Assembly: GCA_964580675.1 (NCBI GenBank)
Contig: CAZOLI010000088.1
Coordinates: 1 to 7,626 of the forward strand
Source: CAZOLI01 sp964580675
GTDB taxonomy: Bacteria; Planctomycetota; MHYJ01; CAYXQY01
DNA: 7,626 nt
Reading direction: 5' to 3'
The position numbers were made by a program, and so were the translations under genes. Positions 1-5,128 of this stretch are shown here, in pieces (position 1 is the first letter of the stretch; each line of letters opens with the position of its first letter). Under the pieces are notes generated by a model. The model did no database searches. It saw nothing but the letters and a program-made list of their open reading frames with translations, and was not told the origin of the DNA.

Positions 1-78
1 CTGTTCGGGTCGTCGGTGGGATACCTGTTCCTGCTGTTTTCCGGCATGTTGTTCTTCGCCGGTACCGGATCGGTGTAA
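1..78 (+). CDS. C-terminal fragment of a membrane protein, possibly heme O synthase (protoheme IX farnesyltransferase)
   Basis: An open frame runs from the window edge to a TAA at 76-78 and gives 25 residues ending GTGSV. Residues 8-21 (YLFLLFSGMLFFAG) form a hydrophobic stretch that fits a final transmembrane helix near a C-terminus. The length, the hydrophobic ending and the ferrochelatase gene next door fit the end of heme O synthase (CtaB/CyoE), a UbiA-type prenyltransferase whose last helix often reads S-x-x-Y-L-x-x-L-F. This is a contextual guess: 25 residues cannot identify a family. The gene converges with ferrochelatase, with only 42 bp between the two stop codons. The start lies outside the window. 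Confidence 0.4.
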   Translation: MFGSSVGYLFLLFSGMLFFAGTGSV

Positions 79-120
79 CGAGTGCCCTTTCGTCCCGGCG
101 TAATCACTTCCCCAAACGCG

Positions 121-1389
121 TTACGCGTTCTCCGTCCGGTGATGCTCCGGCGTCCAGCAAATCGATTCGGCCACGTGGTCGCACTGGATACAGCGGATCT
201 CCCGCTCCTCCGGGTCGTGGCGGGGAAGGTCCGGCAGAGAGACGTTCCGGTCGGATCCGTCGCGTCCGACGGCGGCGGGCTCCTCCTCGATCACCTCCTC
301 CGGCAGGTCCACCTGCCGGAGCGTCACGTCCGCGAGAGCGTCGATAAATCCCTCGTGCGAATTTAATCCCTCCGTGACGTGAAAGTGTTCAATGCCCGCC
401 TCTTCGGCTTCCTCCCGTGCTTCGATGTCCAGTTCAAAGCTGGTTTCAATGTGATCCGTCACAAACGCGACCGGCACGACCAGGACGGATTCGACCCCTT
501 CCTCGGCCAGTTCCTCCAGTTTCTCCAGCGTCGAGGGTTCGAGCCATCTTCCCGGTCCCACCTTGCTCTGGAACGCCGTGTGAAACGGCTGGTTCCGTTC
601 CTCTCGCCGCATCAGCCGGTCCACGGTGGAATGAATCAAACAGCAGTACGGATCCCGCCGTTCCGTCATTTCCTTCAGCGGCGTACCGTGGGCACTGAAC
701 AGAAGATGGACGTCGTCACGAACCGGTTCCGGAAATGCTTCAAGCCCTTCGTCAATCCGTGCCGACAGCGCGTCGAGGTACCGGGGATGGGTGGCGTACT
801 CCCGTACGTAGGAGGTGGGCCAGGACGGAATTTCTCCGGTTTCCTCCAGTGTGTTCCAGTACACCAGAGAGGAACCGGTTGTCGTTTTGGAATACTGAGG
901 ATACATGGGCAGTAGAACCACACGATCGATGTCGTCCTCCTGCATTTTTCTCGCCGCATCCTCACTCAGTGGTTTGGCGTACCGCATGGCGAGGTACGTG
1001 TGGAACGATATCTCTTCTTCGGGTTGGATCAGGCTGTTTAGGCGGTCCTCCAGGTTGGCGGCCTGGTCCCGGGTTAACCGGTTAATCGGGGAGCCGCCGC
1101 CGATGGCTTCGTATTCTTCTTTTTTGTCCCCCGAACGGCGCCAGGCGATGAACCGGCAGAGCCAGTGCCGGAGAAGACCGGGAAGCGGAATGTCGATAAT
1201 CGCCGGATCCATGAACAGGTTGTAAAGAAACGGCTGAATGTCCTCGATCCGCTCGGGACCGCCCAGGTTCAGCAGGACCACGCCCACGTTCTCCCCGGGT
1301 TCCACGGGCACGGGATCCGCCGAAAAGTACCGCCCCGTCACCATGCGTTCGTCAAATTCGTAGTGCGAAAGGAATTCTCTTGGTTCCAT
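121..1389 (-). CDS. hemH: Ferrochelatase with N-terminal extension and cysteine-containing C-terminal tail
   Basis: Ferrochelatase inserts Fe2+ into protoporphyrin IX (or coproporphyrin III in some lineages), the iron step of heme synthesis. The 422-residue product has the family signatures in order: VVLLNLGGPE (38-47), PFLYNLFMDP (53-62), IGGGSPINRLT (96-106), LPMYPQYSKTTTGSSL (160-175), FSAHGTP (231-237), FQSKVGPGRWLEP (273-285) and TDHIETSFELDIE (311-323). H234 and E315 match the two conserved active-site residues. The protein is longer than common bacterial forms (about 310-340). There is an extension of roughly 34 residues before the core, and a tail after about 365 that is acidic and then ends in C400-x2-C403-x7-C411. 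K168 sits where human ferrochelatase has its distant cluster cysteine (YPQYSC). The start is the first ATG, with no clear Shine-Dalgarno; M16 is an alternative. It lies 67 bp downstream of the HAD gene on the same strand. Confidence 0.96.
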   Translation of the reverse strand: MEPREFLSHYEFDERMVTGRYFSADPVPVEPGENVGVVLLNLGGPERIEDIQPFLYNLFMDPAIIDIPLPGLLRHWLCRFIAWRRSGDKKEEYEAIGGGSPINRLTRDQAANLEDRLNSLIQPEEEISFHTYLAMRYAKPLSEDAARKMQEDDIDRVVLLPMYPQYSKTTTGSSLVYWNTLEETGEIPSWPTSYVREYATHPRYLDALSARIDEGLEAFPEPVRDDVHLLFSAHGTPLKEMTERRDPYCCLIHSTVDRLMRREERNQPFHTAFQSKVGPGRWLEPSTLEKLEELAEEGVESVLVVPVAFVTDHIETSFELDIEAREEAEEAGIEHFHVTEGLNSHEGFIDALADVTLRQVDLPEEVIEEEPAAVGRDGSDRNVSLPDLPRHDPEEREIRCIQCDHVAESICWTPEHHRTENA

Positions 1390-1456
1390 GTGGATAGGCC
1401 GGTTTCGATTCGAAGAAAAACGTCGGTGCGAGTCCGGTGAAATGCCGTACTTCTTC

Positions 1457-2203
1457 CTACTCCCGATCGGACCGGGTCTGACCTCTGATCCGGGAGACGA
1501 GTTCCGGCAGGTTCTCCAGCGTGTTCACCTCGGCATCCCCCGGGAACGGCGCCGGTGTGGATTCGTCCATTCGGTTAATCCAGACCGCACGCATGCCGAA
1601 CGCCTTTGCCGGCCGCACATCCCGTTCCGTGCTGTCGCCGATGTAGATACAATGTTCCGGTTCCGCCTCCGCGCGCCGGATGGCTTCCCGGAATATCGGG
1701 GGGTGCGGCTTGGGCCGGTCCGCTTCGTCACTGCAGACAATGACGTCGAACAGGTCCCGGATCCCGGTTTTGTCCAGTTTGTGGTACTGCAGATCCCGAC
1801 CCCCGTTGGTAATGACGCCGAGGTTGTGACCGGTGAGCTGTTGAAGGGTCTGTTCGGCGTCCTCGTAGAGCCGGCAGTGGCGCCGGTACGGCTCGAGGTA
1901 GGTTTCCAGGATCTCGTTGATCTCCTCGTCGGTGCGTTCCGCCGGGGTGACGTCCAGCAATTCTCGCATTCGTTCCCGTCGCTGTTCGTCGTAACCGATT
2001 TTCCCGGCTTCGTATTTTCGCCAGTACCGTTCGGAGATGTCCTCCCACCGTTCCAGAAACGATTCCAGGTCCTCTTCCACCTGATCCGAAAACCGGTCCA
2101 GAAATTGCCGCGCGGCCTGCCGGACCGCTGAATCATGATCGATCAGCGTTCGGTCCATGTCGAAGAATATCCACTCGCTGGATCGGGTTGTTCGTTCATT
2201 CAT
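1457..2203 (-). CDS. HAD-superfamily hydrolase, YjjG/phosphoglycolate phosphatase-like
   Basis: A haloacid dehalogenase-type phosphatase that probably removes phosphate from a small phosphorylated metabolite; the substrate cannot be read from sequence. Counting from the chosen ATG (248 residues), motif I is FFDMDRTL with the nucleophile D15 and the acid/base D17. Motif II is the GVITNGG block with T132. Motif III is K165 in RPKPHPPIF, and motif IV is IGDSTERDV with D190 and D195. Residues about 30-110 form the helical cap of subfamily I, rich in E, R and W. The layout resembles YjjG, a pyrimidine nucleotide 5'-phosphatase, but generic Gph-like enzymes share it. The ATG at 2203 was chosen because family members begin only a few residues before motif I; an in-frame GTG at 2230 would add nine residues. 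Neither has a strong ribosome site. It is likely co-transcribed with ferrochelatase, though I see no functional link to heme. Confidence 0.9.
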   Translation of the reverse strand: MNERTTRSSEWIFFDMDRTLIDHDSAVRQAARQFLDRFSDQVEEDLESFLERWEDISERYWRKYEAGKIGYDEQRRERMRELLDVTPAERTDEEINEILETYLEPYRRHCRLYEDAEQTLQQLTGHNLGVITNGGRDLQYHKLDKTGIRDLFDVIVCSDEADRPKPHPPIFREAIRRAEAEPEHCIYIGDSTERDVRPAKAFGMRAVWINRMDESTPAPFPGDAEVNTLENLPELVSRIRGQTRSDRE

Positions 2204-2464
2204 GGTCCGGCCGTTGACCTTGAAATACACGTTCGGTCATGTTGGTCGAGTGCGGTTCCGGCAAAGGGCACCATTACCGGGCCCCGCCAGGGAACCCGTT
2301 CGTCGTCCGGTGCTGCACCCGGAGGGAGAAGTGAAATAACACGTTGATTTTACGGGAAGGATCGTGGAAATACAAAAGTAATGAATCATCCGTCAAATCC
2401 GTTTGTGCCGGGTCTTCACGGAGGCAGCTGTGGTTACCGTACCGGTTTGGTCGGTTTGTGGATA
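2204..2464. other. Intergenic region between the HAD gene and the tRNA promoter
   Basis: About 260 bases without a credible gene. It must hold the promoter of the leftward HAD-hemH unit, but I find no good -35/-10 pair on the minus strand. A short frame opened by an ATG at 2240 on the minus strand stops within 15 codons. Open frames crossing this stretch have no recognisable content and run into the tRNA. Confidence 0.5.
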
Positions 2465-2493
2465 TTGCTTCATTTCGTTTAATCGGGTAGAAT
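2465..2493 (+). promoter_or_regulatory. Probable promoter of tRNA-Pro
   Basis: TTGCTT (2465-2470), a 17-bp spacer and TAGAAT (2488-2493) lie 31 bp before the mature tRNA 5' end. The -10 box matches TATAAT at five of six positions. The -35 box keeps the TTG and matches at three. Initiation near 2500 would leave a leader of roughly 25 nt for RNase P to remove. Confidence 0.5.
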
Positions 2494-2524
2494 TGACGAA
2501 TGCCGCGTGGAAGCGGTGAAAGAA

Positions 2525-2599
2525 CGGGGCGTAGCGCAGTCTGGTTAGCGCACCACGCTTGGGTCGTGGGGGTCGCCGGTTCAAATCCGGCCGCCCCGA
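2525..2599 (+). tRNA. tRNA-Pro (anticodon TGG)
   Basis: The sequence folds as a full cloverleaf. The acceptor stem is CGGGGCG (2525-2531) with CGCCCCG (2592-2598), and the discriminator base is A2599. The D stem is GCGC/GCGC. The anticodon stem is CCACG/CGTGG around loop CTTGGGT, giving anticodon TGG. The T stem is GCCGG/CCGGC with loop TTCAAAT. No CCA is encoded (TAA follows the discriminator), so CCA would be added after transcription. TGG-anticodon tRNA-Pro commonly reads most or all CCN codons in bacteria. It stands alone, on the opposite strand from the HAD-hemH unit. Confidence 0.96.
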
Positions 2600-2649
2600 T
2601 AAGAGAACCTCCACAGTTGGTTTCCACCCCGTCCCCGGAGAAAAAAACA

Positions 2650-2689
2650 GGAAATGCAACTGCTGTGTTTGTCGTAGTGTACGGAGGGC
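2650..2689 (+). repeat. 40-nt dispersed repeat, copy A
   Basis: This segment matches 2786-2825 at 34 of 40 positions (shared blocks GGAAATG, CTGTGTT, GTAG, GTACG and AGGGC). After the shared part it runs into an eight-T tract (2690-2697) where copy B continues into a palindrome, so A looks degenerate or recombined. The T tract follows no convincing GC stem and is not called a terminator. Confidence 0.65.
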
Positions 2690-2725
2690 TTTTTTTTGAC
2701 GCTGGAGACGCCGTCTTGTAGAAAA

Positions 2726-2753
2726 CGTGCACTCCGCTTCCGCTTCGTGCACG
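2726..2753. repeat. Inverted repeat CGTGCAC / GTGCACG
   Basis: A perfect 7-bp inverted repeat (2726-2732 and 2747-2753) encloses a 14-nt loop made of TCCGCT-like direct repeats. It lies between copies A and B of the 40-nt repeat. No function can be assigned; no T tract follows on either strand. Confidence 0.5.
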
Positions 2754-2785
2754 ACAACAGAACACATTCATCAACGTGAAACTCT

Positions 2786-2847
2786 GGAAATGAAATTGCT
2801 GTGTTCGTTGTAGGGTACGCAGGGCGACATCGTCGCCCGGAGTACCC
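2786..2847 (+). repeat. 40-nt repeat copy B continuing into a 35-nt REP-like palindrome
   Basis: The 40-nt repeat (2786-2825) overlaps a strong palindrome at 2813-2847. The outer arms are GGGTAC (2813-2818) and GTACCC (2842-2847). The inner arms are GGGCGAC (2822-2828) and GTCGCCC (2832-2838), around the loop ATC. Internal GCA faces GGA symmetrically. The two-part stem resembles repetitive extragenic palindromes in form. A related 35-nt palindrome follows at 2957-2991. Confidence 0.7.
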
Positions 2848-2914
2848 GTTATGTTTTGACCCTGGCCCACGACTTGGTTTCGAAGACCTCATTCCTGCAC
2901 ACCGTGCGTCACTA

Positions 2915-2951
2915 CGAACTTCCCTCCCCACCACGCTTACCGGGAAGTTTG
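2915..2951. repeat. Inverted repeat AACTTCCC / GGGAAGTT
   Basis: The arms AACTTCCC (2917-2924) and GGGAAGTT (2942-2949) are perfect complements around a 17-nt loop. They extend outward by a G-T wobble and a C-G pair to 2915 and 2951. It sits just 5' of the second GGGTAC palindrome, so the two may form a paired unit. Confidence 0.55.
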
Positions 2952-2956
2952 TAGTT

Positions 2957-2991
2957 GGGTACGTAACGAGCGATAGCGACGTGGAGTACCC
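2957..2991 (+). repeat. Second 35-nt REP-like palindrome
   Basis: The outer arms GGGTAC (2957-2962) and GTACCC (2986-2991) and the 35-nt length are the same as in the palindrome at 2813-2847. It shares GGGTACG at the start and GGAGTACCC at the end. The centre is different and pairs only weakly (three pairs, ACG with CGT), so the ends are conserved better than the middle. Confidence 0.6.
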
Positions 2992-3019
2992 GTTTGGTAC
3001 CCCTGGCCATTCTATAGTC

Positions 3020-3077
3020 CCCAGTGGGGAGGGAAACTGTCTCCCCAGAGTCAGAGCCCCGACGGTGACGGAGGGGG
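3020..3077 (+). repeat. 58-nt dispersed repeat, copy 1
   Basis: It matches 7337-7394 at 53 of 58 positions, including an identical 29-nt run that begins CCAGAGTCAGAGCCCC and ends ACGGAGGGGG. Possible structures are TCCCC/GGGGA (3018-3030), GGGGAG/CTCCCC (3026-3046) and GCCCC/GGGGC (3056-3078). It is followed at 3086-3109 by four degenerate GATAAR-type hexamers, as in copy 2. No gene reads through it. Confidence 0.85.
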
Positions 3078-3085
3078 CTTTTGAA

Positions 3086-3109
3086 GATCAAAATCAAGAT
3101 AAGGACAAC
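3086..3109 (+). repeat. Degenerate GATAAR hexamer tail of repeat copy 1
   Basis: Four hexamers read GATCAA, AATCAA, GATAAG and GACAAC. The longer array after copy 2 (7411-7446) has the same period and consensus, which shows the tail belongs to the repeat element. Confidence 0.6.
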
Positions 3110-3165
3110 TCATAAAGGAACGTGGTTAATATTGTGTTTGTTTTACTGGATGGGCAAACGGCAAC

Positions 3166-3184
3166 CGAAGGCTGGAAGCCTTCG
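3166..3184. repeat. Perfect 8-bp hairpin CGAAGGCT / AGCCTTCG
   Basis: The arms at 3166-3173 and 3177-3184 pair perfectly around the loop GGA. Its 3' arm overlaps the 5' arm of the next inverted repeat (3181-3194), so the two hairpins cannot form together in one transcript. Confidence 0.65.
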
Positions 3185-3234
3185 TTCCAATTATTGCAGG
3201 CAGCCACTGTTTCGGGCACGATAATTGGAACGAA
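3181..3234. repeat. Perfect 14-bp inverted repeat
   Basis: TTCGTTCCAATTAT (3181-3194) and ATAATTGGAACGAA (3221-3234) are exact reverse complements separated by 26 nt. It shares TTCG (3181-3184) with the upstream hairpin. No reading frame with recognisable content covers it. It could be the end structure of a small mobile element or an RNA structure; the sequence does not decide. Confidence 0.7.
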
Positions 3235-3345
3235 CCCATCTTGCTTTCCGTTCCCTCCACAGACGGGTCTTCCGCAACCGGCCGGAACACATCCGTAACC
3301 GGTGCAGACCGTGACACCGGAAAAGAAACAACGAACAACCTTCGG

Positions 3346-3372
3346 ACAGGATCAACAGGATTGACAGGATGG
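3346..3372 (+). repeat. 9-mer tandem array, ACAGGATNN x3
   Basis: Three direct 9-mers read ACAGGATCA, ACAGGATTG and ACAGGATGG. The reverse-complement form recurs at 3631-3657 and weakly at 3521-3538. Arrays of this CAGGAT-type 9-mer are seen between genes in many unrelated bacteria. Confidence 0.75.
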
Positions 3373-3458
3373 TACAACCATCCCTTCCCGGGTGGTCCGT
3401 TGTCGGATAACCGGAAGCCGTGGCCTTCCGTGGCCTCCTCCGGCCCCGTCCTATAATA

Positions 3459-3478
3459 TGATTTTCGGTCGAAAATCA
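3459..3478. repeat. Perfect 8-bp hairpin TGATTTTC / GAAAATCA
   Basis: The arms at 3459-3466 and 3471-3478 enclose the loop GGTC. A TATAAT (3453-3458) abuts it on the left, but no -35 box is placed for it, so I do not call a promoter. It lies between the oppositely oriented 9-mer arrays. Confidence 0.55.
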
Positions 3479-3583
3479 GGAAGAAACGGTCAATGGATCA
3501 GATGATTGACTGGATAAGTTGTATCCTGTTGATCACGATATGTAAACGGTCCCGTACACTCATCCCCATTCCCAACTTTCTCT

Positions 3584-3621
3584 ATTCCCCGGATCCGGGA
3601 ATGGAGAAGATCATCTTCTTC
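3584..3621. repeat. Two adjacent palindromes
   Basis: The first is ATTCCC/GGGAAT (3584-3589 and 3597-3602) around CGGATCC; within it CCCGGATCCGGG (3588-3599) is a perfect 12-bp palindrome. The second is AGAAGAT/ATCTTCT (3605-3611 and 3613-3619) around a single C, extendable by a wobble and a G-C pair. They sit directly before the inverted 9-mer array. No T tract follows, so they are not typical terminators. Confidence 0.5.
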
Positions 3622-3630
3622 CATCATTTG

Positions 3631-3657
3631 TGATCCTGATCATCCTGTACATCCCGT
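3631..3657 (-). repeat. Inverted 9-mer array, NNATCCTGT x3
   Basis: Three 9-mers read TGATCCTGA, TCATCCTGT and ACATCCCGT. On the minus strand these are ACGGGATGT, ACAGGATGA and TCAGGATCA, the same family as 3346-3372 in the opposite orientation. The two arrays bracket about 310 bp containing the hairpins at 3459-3478 and 3584-3621. Confidence 0.65.
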
Positions 3658-3716
3658 CAAAAATTATAACTGCAAAAAGAATCTCGGCCCGGGGCATCGC
3701 TCAATCCAGGGATCTG

Positions 3717-3745
3717 AAATGGATCCGCCGTTTGACAATCCATTT
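3717..3745. promoter_or_regulatory. Candidate GntR operator: inverted repeat around the -35 box
   Basis: AAATGGAT (3717-3724) and ATCCATTT (3738-3745) are perfect 8-bp inverted repeats with centres 21 bp apart, about two helical turns, a spacing suited to a dimeric repressor. TTGACA (3732-3737) lies between the arms, so a bound protein would block RNA polymerase. YtrA-type GntR repressors usually bind their own operon promoter. That this is the operator is inferred from position and symmetry only. Confidence 0.55.
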
Positions 3746-3759
3746 ACGGGGGTTATAAT
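3732..3759 (+). promoter_or_regulatory. Consensus sigma-70-type promoter of the ABC operon
   Basis: TTGACA (3732-3737) and TATAAT (3754-3759) both match the housekeeping consensus at every position, with a 16-bp spacer. Initiation near 3766 would give a leader of about 56 nt before the TTG start of the regulator. A promoter this strong would normally need a repressor, which fits the inverted repeat over its -35 box. Classical Bacteroidota promoters use a different -10 (TAnnTTTG), so this box speaks against a typical member of that group. Confidence 0.8.
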
Positions 3760-3822
3760 AGGTACGTTGAACTGTTTGGGTTTTACCATACAGTGGAACA
3801 GCAATAACAGACGACTTCCAAA

Positions 3823-4233
3823 TTGATAAACCTTGAACTTAACCCAAATTCGGGCGTTCCGACGTACCGTCAAATTATGGAACAGATCACCTACAACATC
3901 GCTGCGGGCACTCTGGAGGAAGGGGACAAACTTCCTTCAATCCGCGAAACGGCACAGCACCTGAGCATTAACCCCACGACCGTGGTAAAAGCGTATTCGG
4001 AACTCGAAAACAACGGGGTCATCGAAAAAAAACAGGGAAAAGGGGCGTTCGTCTCGGAAAACACCCCGGAACTATCGGATGATGAACTCGAACAAACCCT
4101 GCGGGAGATCGCGCGAAACCTTGTTGTTCAGGCTGTGCAGATGAAGGTATCCCGTGAAACCGTTCTTCGAATCATTCGCGAGGAATTCGAGAACATCGAT
4201 TCTTCCAGCAACGACTCCCCAGATCATGAATAA
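3823..4233 (+). CDS. GntR-family transcriptional regulator, YtrA subfamily
   Basis: A 136-residue repressor-type DNA-binding protein. Residues 1-75 form the GntR winged helix-turn-helix: LNPNSGVPTYRQIMEQI (6-22), GDKLPSIRETAQHL (34-47) with the PSIRE signature, SINPTTVVKAYSELENNGVI (48-67) as recognition helix region, and KKQGKGAFV (69-77) as wing. The remaining 60 residues are a short helical C-terminus, typical of the YtrA subfamily and too small for the FadR or UbiC ligand domains. The start is a TTG: the in-frame TAA at 3805-3807 precedes it with no ATG or GTG between, and family members begin M-x-[ILF]-x-L-[DN]. No strong Shine-Dalgarno is visible. Its end overlaps the ATPase gene by 8 bp. 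By analogy with B. subtilis YtrA it probably represses its own operon and responds to envelope stress; that signal is an inference. Confidence 0.92.
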   Translation: MINLELNPNSGVPTYRQIMEQITYNIAAGTLEEGDKLPSIRETAQHLSINPTTVVKAYSELENNGVIEKKQGKGAFVSENTPELSDDELEQTLREIARNLVVQAVQMKVSRETVLRIIREEFENIDSSSNDSPDHE

Positions 4234-5128
4234 ATTTGCCGTCGAAACAAAGAATGTAGAAAAGACCTATTCGGGAAACGTACAGGCCGTACAGAACCTG
4301 AACCTTCGCGTGAAGTCGGGGAACGTGTGCGGGTTAATTGGTCCGAACGGGGCGGGCAAAACAACGATCCTTCGCATATTAATGGGGTTAATAAATCCGG
4401 ACCGTGGCGTTGCCCGCGTGTTTGGACAGCCGTTCCGGGACGCCCCGCCCGAAGAACGAATGCGTGTCGGGTACGTTCCCCAGGAGCTGCAACTCCGGAA
4501 GTGGATGACCCCCGCCCAGCTCTCTTCCGTAATGAGCTGTTATTATCGAACGTGGGACGAGGAATATGCCCAATCACTGGCGAACACGCTCGGGATCGAC
4601 TGGGAGACTCCTATTGGCGCACACTCCGGGGGACAACAACAAAAAATTGCCATATTGCGGGCCCTTGCGTCCCGGCCGGACCTTCTCATTCTGGACGAAC
4701 CAACGGCGGGTCTCGACCCGGCCGCCCGCCGGACGTTTATCGATCTTCTTGTGGAATTGCTCTCCTCAACAACAGATTGCACGATTTTGTACAGCACCCA
4801 TTTAATATCCGACCTCGAACGGGTTGTGGAGGATGTGGTGTTTCTTCACGAGGGCACGGTCTCAATTCACGAGCCCCTGGACCGCCTGAAAGAACGGTTC
4901 AAAAAAGTACAGGTGGTGTCCGAAGGCGGAGCACCTCCGGAAGATCTACGAATTCCCGGCGCCGTAAAAACGGAGACGTCGGGGGCAGTGGTGACCGCAC
5001 TGGTCGAGTTGAACGAGGACTCGGCCCTGGACACGCTCAAAACTCGTTCTGATGTGCGCGTTAACACAACACCACTGGGACTGGAAGACTTGTTCATTGA
5101 ATTATTTCAGGAGGAAAACATCGAATGA
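4226..5128 (+). CDS. ABC transporter ATP-binding protein (YtrB/CcmA-like)
   Basis: The cytoplasmic ATPase subunit of an ABC system, 300 residues. Motifs in order: Walker A GPNGAGKT (39-46), Q-loop YVPQEL with Q86, signature HSGGQQQK (133-140), Walker B LLILDEPTAGLDP (153-165) with the catalytic E158, and H-loop STHLISD with H192. The signature has H in place of the usual L. Residues 215-300 form a C-terminal extension ending GLEDLFIELFQ, common in ATPases that partner ABC-2 permeases. The ATG at 4226 overlaps the end of the regulator in the arrangement ATGAATAA, implying translational coupling, and leaves only the normal few residues before the first strand. The frame stays open upstream to 4154, but that part lies inside the regulator gene. 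The 3' end overlaps the permease by 4 bp (ATGA). Confidence 0.95.
   Translation: MNKFAVETKNVEKTYSGNVQAVQNLNLRVKSGNVCGLIGPNGAGKTTILRILMGLINPDRGVARVFGQPFRDAPPEERMRVGYVPQELQLRKWMTPAQLSSVMSCYYRTWDEEYAQSLANTLGIDWETPIGAHSGGQQQKIAILRALASRPDLLILDEPTAGLDPAARRTFIDLLVELLSSTTDCTILYSTHLISDLERVVEDVVFLHEGTVSIHEPLDRLKERFKKVQVVSEGGAPPEDLRIPGAVKTETSGAVVTALVELNEDSALDTLKTRSDVRVNTTPLGLEDLFIELFQEENIE

Noticed and set aside
379..915. Open frame of 178 codons on the plus strand opposite ferrochelatase
   Set aside because: It lies wholly antisense to a gene with all ferrochelatase motifs. Its protein is rich in R, P and G with no recognisable domain, as expected for a complementary frame of a GC-rich gene.
1388..2131. 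Open frame of 247 codons on the plus strand opposite the HAD gene
   Set aside because: It is antisense to a gene with intact HAD catalytic motifs and has no recognisable content.
2580..2599. tRNA-Pro 3' end as an integration site
   Set aside because: I find no second copy of the tRNA 3' end in the window and no integrase gene, so there is no evidence of an inserted island here.
2690..2697. Eight-T tract as a terminator for tRNA-Pro
   Set aside because: No GC-rich stem lies immediately before it. The bases upstream belong to a dispersed repeat, and copy B lacks the T tract.
2274..2870. Open frame of 198 codons on the minus strand
   Set aside because: It runs antisense through the complete tRNA-Pro gene and the repeat cluster. 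Its composition reflects repeats rather than a protein.
3453..3458. Second promoter based on TATAAT
   Set aside because: The bases about 17 bp upstream are GC-rich with no -35 likeness, and no gene starts downstream before the operon promoter.
4154..4225. Upstream start that would lengthen the ATPase by 24 residues
   Set aside because: The extra part lies inside the regulator gene in another frame. ATPases of this type begin a few residues before the first strand, which the ATG at 4226 gives.
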